Below, in pieces: positions 17,450 through 26,154 of a stretch of 48,278 bases of DNA (within the stretch, counting starts at the first letter, position 1; each line of letters opens with the position of its first letter). The notes beneath the pieces were generated by a model that was given only the letters and a program-made list of their open reading frames with translations, was not told the DNA's origin and did not search any database. Source of the DNA: Verrucomicrobiota bacterium (lineage in GTDB: Bacteria > Verrucomicrobiota > Verrucomicrobiia > Limisphaerales > JAIPKD01); contig JAIPKD010000016.1 of NCBI GenBank assembly GCA_021733835.1, positions 1-48,278 of the forward strand, given 5' to 3'. A program made the position numbers and the translations under genes.

Positions 17450-18607
17450 TCAGGTGATTGAAAGTTTCTTCGTGAGCTTCTGGATTGTTTCGACTAGCTT
17501 CTCTGCCGCTATTTCAACTTCATCTATCGTGTTATACCGTCCCAACGATAAGCGCACCGTATTTCTTGCCATCTCTCGTGAGAGTTCCAACGCAAGCAGG
17601 ACATGAGAGGGTGATACGGCTCCAGATGTGCATGCAGATCCGTCACTGAAGCATACACCTCGTACTTGTGAAATTAGAACGCCAGCTGAAACCCCCGGCA
17701 CTGAGATGTTTGTCGTTCCTGGTAAACGGGATACTTCTTTACCATTAAGTGAAACACCGCTGAGCTTTTCAGTTAAGATAGACTCGAGTAGATCACGCAT
17801 CTCTGCCAGTCGCTTTGCATCGGAACCAACCTTCTGTTTCACTAGGTCACATGCAACTCCGAAGCCCACTATAGCCGGGACATTGACAGTACCTGGTCGC
17901 AGACCGCTTTCCTGACTTCCACCGTGAATTAATGGCGAGATTGTGCGTCTCGCGTGTCTATTCAAAAACAGGCAACCAATTCCTTTCGGACCATACGCCT
18001 TATGTGCACTAAAGGAAGCAAGATCGGCATGGAGATCACCGACAGAAACAGGAACCTTTCCCAACAACTGGACCGCGTCACAATGAACTAGCGCCCCTTT
18101 CTTATGAGCAATCCGCGCAATCTCGGTAACAGGTTGAAGTGTACCTATTTCATTATTGGCCCCCTGAACGGTAACGACAGCAGTATCTTCGTTGATAATT
18201 TTTTCAGCATCAGTCGGATTGACGACCCCATGCCGATTCACAGGGAGATAGTACACTTCTATTCCCAAATCGAGTAGTCGTGCCAGAGGTTCGAGCACTG
18301 ATTTGTGCTCTATCGAAGTGGAGACTATCCCTTTCCGCTTTGAATTGCCCCTTGTAAGGCCCAGAAGAGCCAGGTTATTTGCCTCGGTGGCACCACTTGT
18401 GAAGATGATCTCAGATGCGTCTGCCCCAATTGCACTGGCCACCTGATCACGCGCTTTCTCTACAGCCGCAGACGCATCTGTCCCAAATTCATGGGGACTT
18501 GCAGCATTCCCAAATGAATCGCTGAAAAATGGCAGCATAGCTTCTACGACTTCCTTGGCGCAAGGAGTCGTAGCATTGTAGTCGAGATATATGCTGCGGT
18601 TATTCAT
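17450..18607 (-). CDS. sspA: Cysteine desulfurase of the PT modification module (SspA/DndA type)
   Basis: This 385-aa PLP enzyme removes sulfur from cysteine as a protein-bound persulfide and would supply it to the PAPS-reductase-like partner SspD. The class-V aminotransferase core is complete: LDYNATTP at 8-15, H101 in EHKSV, D177, the PLP lysine K203 in SAHKAYGPKG, and the catalytic cysteine C326 in SDGSACTSG. It could equally be called IscS/NifS; the placement next to sspD and the absence of iscU or other Fe-S assembly genes indicate the PT role. I chose the third possible start, ATG at 18607, because it makes a 4-bp ATGA overlap with the sspD stop codon; starts six and three codons upstream are possible. 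The gene order B-C-D-A puts the sulfur donor after the other three. Confidence 0.88.
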   Translation of the reverse strand: MNNRSIYLDYNATTPCAKEVVEAMLPFFSDSFGNAASPHEFGTDASAAVEKARDQVASAIGADASEIIFTSGATEANNLALLGLTRGNSKRKGIVSTSIEHKSVLEPLARLLDLGIEVYYLPVNRHGVVNPTDAEKIINEDTAVVTVQGANNEIGTLQPVTEIARIAHKKGALVHCDAVQLLGKVPVSVGDLHADLASFSAHKAYGPKGIGCLFLNRHARRTISPLIHGGSQESGLRPGTVNVPAIVGFGVACDLVKQKVGSDAKRLAEMRDLLESILTEKLSGVSLNGKEVSRLPGTTNISVPGVSAGVLISQVRGVCFSDGSACTSGAVSPSHVLLALELSREMARNTVRLSLGRYNTIDEVEIAAEKLVETIQKLTKKLSIT

Positions 18608-19428
18608 AAGTGACATACGGTGCAACCCATTTCCTCATCTTCGCATCCGGTGCCAAAAACCTCTCCGAGAGACGCATTACCGGCGAGCTCTGCCTCGCGT
18701 GCTCGTCTTTTCTTATATTCAGCCTTGATCTCAGCTACTCTCTCGGGTTTTGCGAGTTCGGTGAGGCTTTCATTTTGGATCCAAGTGTACCTCTTACCGG
18801 AGACCGGGTCCGGTTTTTCATATTTCATTGCTTCGCGGAACAGGTCCGGATGCGTCTCCAATAACCCCACCCATTCGCGACGTTGCTGGTAAAAGCAGAA
18901 ATAGCAGCCGGATCGGGAACGCCATTCGTAGTAAGATGGCACCCCCAACCCGCTATCCTCCAGGATCCGAATTACATCGTCCCGCATCAGTCCGTCCTCC
19001 ACAAAGGGGAAGCGAGGTTTGATGTTCGGTTTAGTGGATATATATCCTTTTCTCTCAGGTTCGTCTGCACGAATCCCGACATAGCTTGTCACCCAATCTT
19101 CGCCGATATATCGCTCGTAGGGTACTATCTTTAAATACTCCGTACACCAACGTTGCTGAGGAGATGGAAGAAAGCCATTCCGTATTCTGAGCAAGTCATC
19201 AAATCCCATGCTACCGTTCTGAATCCGGGCAATTGGCTTGCCCAAAAAAACCTCAAGTTTGTCCAGATAGTCGTATGTCTCTTTCAATTCCTTGCCAGTG
19301 TCACAAAACACATACTCCATATCAGGAACACGGTCTCTCATATAGACTGCAAGAGCACTGCTGTCCTTGCCTCCCGAAAGAGCAAGTACATGACGGCGGT
19401 TCTTGGATTCTATTTCAGTACTACTCAT
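18604..19428 (-). CDS. sspD: PAPS-reductase-like ATP pyrophosphatase SspD (DndC-like)
   Basis: SspD/DndC proteins activate the DNA backbone or the sulfur carrier with ATP and pass sulfur on during phosphorothioation. The PP-loop SGGKDSS is at residues 18-24 of 274. Cysteines at C95 (RWCTEY), C175 and C178 (GCYFCFY), and C262, C269 and C272 at the C-terminus could hold an Fe-S cluster, as is known for DndC. The protein is about half the length of DndC and matches the shorter SspD type. I chose the ATG at 19428, which is preceded by GGTGAG and overlaps the end of sspC by 8 bp; a GTG three codons earlier is the alternative. A plain sulfate-assimilation PAPS reductase is less likely because the gene sits between sspC and sspA. 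Confidence 0.85.
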   Translation of the reverse strand: MSSTEIESKNRRHVLALSGGKDSSALAVYMRDRVPDMEYVFCDTGKELKETYDYLDKLEVFLGKPIARIQNGSMGFDDLLRIRNGFLPSPQQRWCTEYLKIVPYERYIGEDWVTSYVGIRADEPERKGYISTKPNIKPRFPFVEDGLMRDDVIRILEDSGLGVPSYYEWRSRSGCYFCFYQQRREWVGLLETHPDLFREAMKYEKPDPVSGKRYTWIQNESLTELAKPERVAEIKAEYKKRRAREAELAGNASLGEVFGTGCEDEEMGCTVCHL

Positions 19429-22400
19429 CTGTCTCACCGTTTTTCAGTTCACTAGCCAGAATACTAACTGCTGCGTTTACCACTCCAGAAGAAGAATCAT
19501 TCGAGATTCGACTAATTGAAGAACGCATCTGGTCAAGAAGTTGTTCTACTTTTTCCCGTTCCTGCGGATTTAGCGCTTCTAGGCGTGCAATTGCCGACTT
19601 CGACCCTTGGACATTTCTGCACGTCCTAGTAAATGTCACTCCAACTCTTTTCGCTGCTTTAGGGAAACGTGCAACGTCAGAATCAGACCAGCTGCGCGGA
19701 GGACGGTTTGCCACCAAGGCCAGCACCGCTTCGATGCCCTGCCTGTCGGGGTTCGTCTGAATCACTCTCCGCACAAATGCCAGCAGTTCAGGATCGGTAA
19801 TGGAAGGCTCAACGTCCACCGCGTCGGCCCGAAGTCTCTGCCAACCGGCCTCGCCACCTTGATATCCGCATGCGTCCAGCAGAGAGTCCCTTGCGTCATC
19901 CAATGTACTCACCGCTATATTAGCCCATGCCTGGAGATTCTCGTTCAGTTCATCGAAAAATGATTCTACGTGCTTCGAATTCGGAGCATCGTCCGAAAAA
20001 GGTTCAATGCCCAGAGCCTGAGGAGCTTCAACGAAAAGAAAACGTTCCGGGGATTTGGCCTTGTCGAACGCATCGCGCAGTTGCAGAACCGAGACGGGTA
20101 ATTGCTGGGTGCGCCAGGCAAATTCCGGCAATCCTTTCACCATTCGAAATAGTGCTTTGACCACCGGGACCGTTGCAGGCTTCACGTGAAAGCCCTTGGC
20201 CAACCGCTGTACCACTTTGGCCCGGCCACCCGATATCCTACTTCCCGCAAGAGCAAACAGCTCCGGTCTTCTCATCAGAACTTCAAACTCAGGGATTGCA
20301 GGCTCAGGAATGAACGAACCATCGCGATACAGAGTTGTCTCGTCAGGATAGGCCTTCATGAATGCACAAAGTATGAGTGGGTGGAGGCCGTCGATCAGGC
20401 CGAAAGGCGGTGCAACCAGTTCCGAGAAAAGTTCGTCCAGTGGGATCGGTTCCGGCTGACGGTCGAAAACCATTTCGCACAGATAATCCCAGCACGGCAG
20501 CAAATTATGGGTACGATCCTTGTTTGGCGGTTGTAGTTGCCACGTCCCGCCCTTGCCCTTCGAATGGATTTTCGTTTTCACGAGAAAGGATTCGTACATG
20601 CTGCGCTCTGGCGGAAAACCCTCGATGCCAAGCACAGCTTTCTCTGAGTTAGTCCACATCGCTTCTATCAGGTTACGCCTTGCGGCAGTAGCAGCAGATG
20701 AAAGAGAGCGCCTGCAAACGAGTTCGTTCCGAATTTTGGCTGCTTGGTTGTAGATTTCATCACACACAGTTGACAACAAATGAGAAACGGCGGCGCGGTT
20801 CTGCAGATTTCTCGCCTTTCCCATGTAGAACCACAGGCAGTTGCTACCGACAGGCTGCGGACGCGGGTCCAACAAGCCGTTCAAGGTTCTGTGCAGGAGT
20901 CGCTCAGCCTCGGTTATCCTGAGCGCAATTTCCCTTCTAGCAACCCTGTCATCTCGCAATTCCGGAGTATTGTCCCAAACCCAGCGCAGGGCGGCCAGCT
21001 CAGTAGCGGCCGAGCGGAGTTCGCCGATATCTTGCGGCAGCGCAAAGACGGTGGTTTTCTGATTCTTCGCATCTAGCGCTCTTTTCTTAAATTCCTGGGC
21101 GTCCGTAGATGATTCAGCTAGGCACACCACAATTTGTCCATCCGAACGTCGCCTGTCCTCAAAAGGAAAAGCAACATCACCAGGATCGTCGACATAAACC
21201 AAATCGAAGTACCGAAGTGCCCCAGTTTCAAAACTATGTCGCCGAGCAACCATGGGTCTTTTAACCAGATAACGCTGTACAATCGTCGCCAGTCGCGTCT
21301 GACGTATCTTCCTTTCGCCATCTGCAATACGTTCTTCAACGTCAATATCGCTTCCTTCCCAAACCCTATACGTCTTGTTGAAACGTCTATATACAATGAG
21401 AGAGGATTCTTGTAAATCCTTAATTCCTGATCGCGTTACCTCATCCAGTTTCTGCATATCATTAAGGCAATTAGATAGCACTGATTCGGTCGCGCGCAGA
21501 TGCGATACCTCGCCTAGAACACTCAAAACACCGATAGTTTTCACCAGTTGTCGGTGCATGTCGGTCAGACCTTCCTGCCGGTCAAGTGCATCTGAGGCTT
21601 CCAACCAACGACGTGCATGGGGTTGCCGGTAGAGTCCCGCACCGAAGTTCGTAGTGAAATAATCAAACAGATGCGACAGTCTGATTAGTTGTGGACGCTC
21701 AGTATCAAGAACGTTGGTTTTGAGAAAATACCGAAATCCTCCGTGTTCCAGACTGCTAAGATATGAAAACAGCGATCTCTCGTTTTGTGCAAAACGGCTG
21801 AATAAAATAGGCAGAGCAACTAGTGTAGTTGGATGAAGAGGAAAACAGCTACAGGCAATGTCTTCAAATTCAGCATCGGCCATTGTCGGCGGTTTTACGC
21901 CTGATTTAATTGCCGCTTTTGCCAGTTGTCTCAGCTTCTTTCTAAATTCAGAAAAAGAAGGGATAAGGTCATCTTTCAAGGTGATTGCTGAAGCAATCAA
22001 TCGCACTACCTGCTCCGTGGGTTCTTGGAATGCAATATCCGTGAATCTTCCCTGTATCTTAGTCCACTCCTGACGTGTCACAATATCCAGGTGCCGGGCG
22101 TACTCGTCAAAGCCTTGATGTAATAAGCCGATAAATACCAATGTATTGTCATCGCTGCGTGAAGCTAACTCAGCAATCTCCTGGATAATGTATACATCAC
22201 CTTTCTTCGAATCACGAGCAGCGTACTCGAACAGCTTTCCCAGCTCGTCAATAATGAGTACTGTCCCGGAGTATCCCGCTTCTCTTGCAGCCTCGCAAAC
22301 AGCAATAAGTTCTTCTACGATCTTACGACTATCCATCCCGAATTCTCTTTCGTCCGCTTCAAGATACTTTTTGAGTCTTGTCCCTATTACCCTGAGCTTT

Positions 22401-22855
22401 CTGCTACCGGATGAGCTGACAGAATCGGCGATACCCTGCAAAATACACTGAGTAGCGGGAACGCGTCTGGCCGTTATTAGGATAGAAAGGAAACTTTTCT
22501 TAGAGTCTTCAAAGGCTGAACATTCTGCCAGCGCTTGGGCTAAACCGGGCTCTTGTTTTTTGATTTGTCGAAGATATAAGTCACGCGTCTTATGGTCCGC
22601 ACAGAGTAAGCGACTCAGAAAAAGAGCGAAAGCTGATTTACCAACTCCGTACGGGCCGGTGAGCGTTAAAGAACGACATACCCCTTCTCCCTCCAAGCCA
22701 TCGAGTATATTACGAAGCGCTTTGCGTGCCATCGGCGTAACAATATAGCCGTTTGTCTCGGGATTAGGACTGTAATCCTTCTCCAGATTCACCGATCGTT
22801 GAAACCGCGTGGATACGTCAACGACTTCCGAAAGCATGTTTTTTTTCTCAGCCAT
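19421..22855 (-). CDS. sspC: Large P-loop ATPase SspC of the PT modification module
   Basis: This 1144-aa cytoplasmic protein has an ORC/CDC6-like AAA+ core at its N-terminus: Walker A GPYGVGKS at 67-74 and Walker B TVLIIDELGK with D203-E204. A helical C-terminal region of about 700 residues lacks recognisable motifs. SspC is the ATPase of SspABCD systems and is thought to help open or scan DNA for the nickase SspB. The gene follows sspB with a TGATG junction, so the ATG at 22855 shares a base with the sspB stop. A GTG one codon upstream is a weaker alternative. Genomic context (DUF4007 before, PAPS-reductase-like after) is what turns a generic P-loop ATPase into SspC. It does not resemble DndD, which is an SMC-like protein. 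Confidence 0.82.
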   Translation of the reverse strand: MAEKKNMLSEVVDVSTRFQRSVNLEKDYSPNPETNGYIVTPMARKALRNILDGLEGEGVCRSLTLTGPYGVGKSAFALFLSRLLCADHKTRDLYLRQIKKQEPGLAQALAECSAFEDSKKSFLSILITARRVPATQCILQGIADSVSSSGSRKLRVIGTRLKKYLEADEREFGMDSRKIVEELIAVCEAAREAGYSGTVLIIDELGKLFEYAARDSKKGDVYIIQEIAELASRSDDNTLVFIGLLHQGFDEYARHLDIVTRQEWTKIQGRFTDIAFQEPTEQVVRLIASAITLKDDLIPSFSEFRKKLRQLAKAAIKSGVKPPTMADAEFEDIACSCFPLHPTTLVALPILFSRFAQNERSLFSYLSSLEHGGFRYFLKTNVLDTERPQLIRLSHLFDYFTTNFGAGLYRQPHARRWLEASDALDRQEGLTDMHRQLVKTIGVLSVLGEVSHLRATESVLSNCLNDMQKLDEVTRSGIKDLQESSLIVYRRFNKTYRVWEGSDIDVEERIADGERKIRQTRLATIVQRYLVKRPMVARRHSFETGALRYFDLVYVDDPGDVAFPFEDRRRSDGQIVVCLAESSTDAQEFKKRALDAKNQKTTVFALPQDIGELRSAATELAALRWVWDNTPELRDDRVARREIALRITEAERLLHRTLNGLLDPRPQPVGSNCLWFYMGKARNLQNRAAVSHLLSTVCDEIYNQAAKIRNELVCRRSLSSAATAARRNLIEAMWTNSEKAVLGIEGFPPERSMYESFLVKTKIHSKGKGGTWQLQPPNKDRTHNLLPCWDYLCEMVFDRQPEPIPLDELFSELVAPPFGLIDGLHPLILCAFMKAYPDETTLYRDGSFIPEPAIPEFEVLMRRPELFALAGSRISGGRAKVVQRLAKGFHVKPATVPVVKALFRMVKGLPEFAWRTQQLPVSVLQLRDAFDKAKSPERFLFVEAPQALGIEPFSDDAPNSKHVESFFDELNENLQAWANIAVSTLDDARDSLLDACGYQGGEAGWQRLRADAVDVEPSITDPELLAFVRRVIQTNPDRQGIEAVLALVANRPPRSWSDSDVARFPKAAKRVGVTFTRTCRNVQGSKSAIARLEALNPQEREKVEQLLDQMRSSISRISNDSSSGVVNAAVSILASELKNGETDE

Positions 22856-23778
22856 CACATGCTATTTCCTATATAATGCTTTTCTAAAAGTTCCATGGGA
22901 GCACATTCTTGTCGGCGATAGATCTGTTTAAGGCCGGCCGTTTCGTCAATACCAATCGCTCCATTTGTCATATCTTCTATAACTTCCACATATTCAATCA
23001 TGCTGTTTTCATCAAGTTTAAACGCCTGTCCCGGGCTCATAAAACCATAAAGACAGTCTTGAATACTCATTGTCTGCCGCCTTTGTCTTGAGCGGTCGAA
23101 ATATTGATATAAAGCATATGCAAATATCGCAGGAGGCAAAGAAGGTTTAGGCCCAATGGCAAAGCTATACATATCCCCATCCAACGTCTGTTGGATAAGG
23201 CCAAGTTCCAACAGAGGGCAAGAAAACTCTTCCTCGGGTGTTGCATTTTTTTTATTCATCATTCCTGTTACATACGTGTTCAAGAAACAATCAACATCAC
23301 GTGAAAGAACCGACTCCTTAGCTCTAAGTGAATTCTTCTCAACAATTGAAACAAGAAAACTTATGAGTTCCTTTTTAGAAAAGTCAGGACGGTGAAAACC
23401 GGAAAAAACTAGTTGCCATGTAGTCGCTATTTCTGGATTAGATACTAACAACCAATGAATCAACCATAAACTTCCATCATCCTCTAGAAAAGGATCCCAC
23501 CCACTATCAAGCAATAGCTTTTGAGCTATCCCAGTTGGACGAAGATTTCTTTCGGTTTTTCGCTCCTTGTGTTTGTCGATCTCAACCAACTGGGTTACGA
23601 GACACCAATGTTTTATGCTGTTAACCATGTTTTTTCCGACACCTAGTCTTACCAGCGCGTCTTCTTCAGAAAAGATATCCCCCCTCTCCGTCACTGCGCG
23701 GACGCCTTTTTCAAGCCAGCCATAGCGGAATGCGAAGGTCTGGTGTCCTGAGAATTTGTATTTTCTGTTGCCCGACAT
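22855..23778 (-). CDS. sspB: DUF4007 protein SspB, putative DNA nickase of the PT module
   Basis: This 307-aa protein opens with the DUF4007 hallmark KYKFSGHQTFAFRYGWLEKG, followed by LVRLGVGKNMVNSIKHW, a winged-helix-like segment. In the SspABCD system of Vibrio, the DUF4007 protein SspB is reported to nick DNA, which allows sulfur to enter one strand. It is the first gene of the island. Its ATG lies only 41 bp after the eda stop codon, and AGGAG lies about 10 bp before it. No convincing promoter is visible in that short gap, so transcription may come from within or upstream of eda. The gene is visibly AT-rich compared with eda. Confidence 0.85.
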   Translation of the reverse strand: MSGNRKYKFSGHQTFAFRYGWLEKGVRAVTERGDIFSEEDALVRLGVGKNMVNSIKHWCLVTQLVEIDKHKERKTERNLRPTGIAQKLLLDSGWDPFLEDDGSLWLIHWLLVSNPEIATTWQLVFSGFHRPDFSKKELISFLVSIVEKNSLRAKESVLSRDVDCFLNTYVTGMMNKKNATPEEEFSCPLLELGLIQQTLDGDMYSFAIGPKPSLPPAIFAYALYQYFDRSRQRRQTMSIQDCLYGFMSPGQAFKLDENSMIEYVEVIEDMTNGAIGIDETAGLKQIYRRQECAPMELLEKHYIGNSM

Positions 23779-23819
23779 CTTCTATAACTCCTGTTTTTCA
23801 GAATGCGTATGCAGCAGAG

Positions 23820-24497
23820 TTACTCGCTACAACGTTTTAGGACGGCTTCCTCTACTCTCGCCGCTCCCACTGCGCGTGTATATGCTCTGGCCAGGTCCGT
23901 CAGGTCACTCCATCTTTTTTCTTCGACCAGGATCGGCGGCACGAGCGCGGAACCGATTCCCAACGCCGCTGCGCCGGCCTTTATGAATTCGGCCGTGTTC
24001 TCCAGGTTCACACCGCCGGTGGGTACCATCTTCAAGTGCGGCAAGGGCGCGCGTAGCGCCTTGATATACCCGGGCCCTAGTTTATCCGCGGGAAAAATTT
24101 TAACGAAATCAGCGCCGGCCTCCCAGGCATTCTGCGCCTCTGTAGGCGTATAAGCTCCAAGCATAACCGGTCGATCCGCGGAGCGCGCCATGGCCGCAAT
24201 CTCGGGCTTCATCACCGGTGTGACGACGAAATCCGCCCCCGCTTCGAGTGCGGCGGCGCATGTCTGCGTGTCCAGCACCGTCCCTACGCCGATGGCAGCC
24301 CTTGATTTGAGCTGCGCAGATAATCTCCCGACCACTTCTATTGCGCCCGGTACGGTGGTGGTTATTTCGAGCACCGTCACCCCGCCTGCCAATAAGGCCT
24401 CGGCCATAGGCTCGACCGACGATTCATCCTTCAGCCGGATCACGGCTATTATACATTCGTCGGTTATACGCTTTGATATTCTTTCGCATTCATTCAT
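23820..24497 (-). CDS. eda: 2-keto-3-deoxy-6-phosphogluconate (KDPG/KHG) aldolase
   Basis: This 225-aa cytoplasmic class I aldolase splits KDPG into pyruvate and glyceraldehyde 3-phosphate in the Entner-Doudoroff and hexuronate pathways. The proton-transfer glutamate is E44 in VLEITTTVP and the Schiff-base lysine is K133 in DFVKIFPAD, with GAYTPTEA just before it. Length and motif spacing fit bacterial Eda. It begins 36 bp after the end of the glcF-like gene on the same strand and ends 41 bp before sspB, so the three could share a transcript. No edd or kdgK is in the window. The substrate could also be 2-keto-4-hydroxyglutarate or KDPGal; sequence alone does not separate these. Confidence 0.9.
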   Translation of the reverse strand: MNECERISKRITDECIIAVIRLKDESSVEPMAEALLAGGVTVLEITTTVPGAIEVVGRLSAQLKSRAAIGVGTVLDTQTCAAALEAGADFVVTPVMKPEIAAMARSADRPVMLGAYTPTEAQNAWEAGADFVKIFPADKLGPGYIKALRAPLPHLKMVPTGGVNLENTAEFIKAGAAALGIGSALVPPILVEEKRWSDLTDLARAYTRAVGAARVEEAVLKRCSE

Positions 24498-24533
24498 ATC
24501 ATCTACGTGCTGATAAAGTTCACATCAACGAAA

Positions 24534-25871
24534 TCAATCGGTTTTGTCCGTTTTTCCGGACATGCCGTTCCTGCGATACGCCTCGGCCAGTAATGTCACC
24601 GGATGCACGACTCGCACTGGGACGTCCCTCGATTTCGCGCCGTTGACGAGTTGAAGCAGGCATCCGGAATTGGCGTTGGCGACGACCTCCGCGCCGGTCT
24701 CCCGGATTTTCCGCATCTTCCTGTCCAACAGCGTGTTAGCCATCTCCGGCTGGATGATATTGTAGATACCGGCGCTGCCGCAGCACCAATCGCTCTCAGG
24801 CAGTTCGCGTAATTCCAGGTTGGGAATGGAGTTCAGTATCAGCCGCGGTTGACTCGCCACCTTCTGTCCATGACAAAGGTGGCATGACTCGTGATAAGTG
24901 ACCGATTGTTTGGGGGTTTCGCGGCTTTCAACCGGCTTCATACCGATCTCGACGAGCCATTCGTGAACATCCTTTACTTTTGAGTCCCATAATTGCGCGC
25001 GCGACTTTAATTCCGGGTCGTCATCGAAAAACTTCGCGTAATGCTTCATGTGCGCGCCGCAGCCGCCCGCATTACTGATAATCGCGTCGAACTCTTCAGG
25101 CGGGAACTGTTCGAGCTGTCGTTTCGCGAGTATTTTCGCCAGCTCCCATTCGCCGTTATGCGCGTGCAACGAGCCGCAGCAGGATTGCTCACGCGGTGTG
25201 TAAACCTCACAGCCGTTCCATGCCAGAACCTCCGCCGTATCCAGGTTTACGTCGCTGAAGATTATATCCTGGGCGCAACCGGTCAATAACGCCACGCGAT
25301 AACGTTTCTCACCTTTGGCCGGGGTCACTTCGGGTATCAGTTCATGTGAAAACTTCGGCTGAATATCCGGCGTCATCGCCTCGAGCTCGCGCAGTCTGGC
25401 CGGCATCAGTTTCAGCACCCCGCTTCGGCGCACCAGCGACTGGATACCCAGTTTCTGATACAAGCGGATCATCCGCCCGGCGAAGCGCAACCGCCGTAAA
25501 TCCATGAACAACCATTTCACCGCCAACCATCTGATGAAATTACGCCTGGGCGCCCTCAACACCCCGCTGTCCTCGGCCTCGGCGCGCGCCCGCTCGAAAA
25601 TCTCGGCGTAATTCACTCCGGCCGGACACGCACTCGTGCAGGCGAGACAGCCCAGGCAGTAATACATCTCCTCGGCGAATTCACGCGTCATTTCCAGGCG
25701 TCCATCGGCTATCGCCCTGGCCAGGGCGACGCGTCCCCTGGGACTATGCCGCTCCAGAAGCGTGGCATCGTATGTCGGACACGTCGGCAGACACAGTCCG
25801 CAATGCATACATTGTTGAACCACGGAATAATCCAGGGTCTTGAGGCGCGACGTCTTTTCTTTCGTTTTCAT
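24534..25871 (-). CDS. glcF: GlcF-like iron-sulfur subunit (glycolate/lactate oxidase type)
   Basis: This 445-aa protein has two ferredoxin-type 4Fe-4S motifs: C21, C24, C27 and C31 (CMHCGLCLPTCPTY), and C72, C75, C78 and C82 (CLGCLACTSACPAG). Two CCG domains follow: SCCGSLHAHNG with GGCGAHMKHY, and CHLCHGQKV with WCCGSAGIYN. This is the GlcF layout, the subunit that passes electrons from a GlcD/GlcE-type flavoprotein to the quinone pool. No glcD or glcE partner is present on either side, so the partner must lie elsewhere. It could instead serve a lactate dehydrogenase (LutA/LldE type), but those are shorter and lack the N-terminal ferredoxin domain. The lactate/glycolate permease at 40769-42451 fits the same metabolism. 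Confidence 0.82.
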   Translation of the reverse strand: MKTKEKTSRLKTLDYSVVQQCMHCGLCLPTCPTYDATLLERHSPRGRVALARAIADGRLEMTREFAEEMYYCLGCLACTSACPAGVNYAEIFERARAEAEDSGVLRAPRRNFIRWLAVKWLFMDLRRLRFAGRMIRLYQKLGIQSLVRRSGVLKLMPARLRELEAMTPDIQPKFSHELIPEVTPAKGEKRYRVALLTGCAQDIIFSDVNLDTAEVLAWNGCEVYTPREQSCCGSLHAHNGEWELAKILAKRQLEQFPPEEFDAIISNAGGCGAHMKHYAKFFDDDPELKSRAQLWDSKVKDVHEWLVEIGMKPVESRETPKQSVTYHESCHLCHGQKVASQPRLILNSIPNLELRELPESDWCCGSAGIYNIIQPEMANTLLDRKMRKIRETGAEVVANANSGCLLQLVNGAKSRDVPVRVVHPVTLLAEAYRRNGMSGKTDKTD

Positions 25872-25889
25872 ATCTCGTTTTTAAGAACT

Positions 25890-25910
25890 CCAAGCGCGTA
25901 CCCCGCTTGG
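25890..25910. other. Short hairpin upstream of the glcF start
   Basis: CCAAGCG at 25890-25896 and CGCTTGG at 25904-25910 form a perfect 7-bp inverted repeat with a 7-nt loop, 18 bp upstream of the glcF start. The whole divergent gap to uvrB (25872-26154) is otherwise AT-rich and holds no gene. The hairpin could be an operator or a leader structure; no regulator is known. Confidence 0.35.
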
Positions 25911-26154
25911 CCGCCCGTCCAAACCACCAATCGAATTCTCATTTCAATAAGGACATTCAACCAAATGCCGGCGTAAAATCAAAGCCGAACAATTAGAATT
26001 ATTTATAGAAGACGAATCACCTGAATCCAAGGAATACCGCAGGGACGAAATATCTATACTATATGTGAGAAAAATAAATGAATGCCCTCCTATATAAACT
26101 TCACGGCGAACGCGGTTATTGACACCCGCGAACGCCGCTCTTAGCTTGCCGTGT

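Larger units (their letters stand above)
700..23778 (-). other. Nine-gene phosphorothioate-type DNA modification and defence island
   Basis: All nine genes run on the minus strand. Seven of the eight junctions are overlaps or gaps of at most 16 bp, and the last gap is 22 bp, so they are probably one transcription unit. The order from the promoter end is: DUF4007 protein, P-loop ATPase, PAPS-reductase-like protein, cysteine desulfurase, NERD/kinase/ATPase fusion, unknown 559-aa protein, nuclease-HerA protein, second DUF4007-like protein, second large ATPase. The first four match the known SspB, SspC, SspD and SspA functions of single-strand phosphorothioation. The next three sit in the order of DptF-G-H restriction modules. 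No integrase, transposase or att repeat is visible at either end. Base composition differs from the flanks at the sspB end: 23101-23160 is 24/60 G+C, while 24001-24060 in eda is 40/60. This suggests transfer. The assignment is by motif and context only. Confidence 0.8.

Noticed and set aside
17450-19428. Dnd system (DndABCDE)
   Set aside because: DndD and DndE are missing and the PP-loop protein is short; DUF4007 is the Ssp hallmark.
700-23778. BREX system
   Set aside because: NERD-kinase and large ATPases recall BREX, but there is no PglX methyltransferase and no PglZ phosphatase.
26119-26154. TTG start and TTGACA promoter before uvrB
   Set aside because: The TTG would add 12 unlikely residues. 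The TTGACA has only a poor -10 (TAGCTT, 3/6), so I do not call a promoter.
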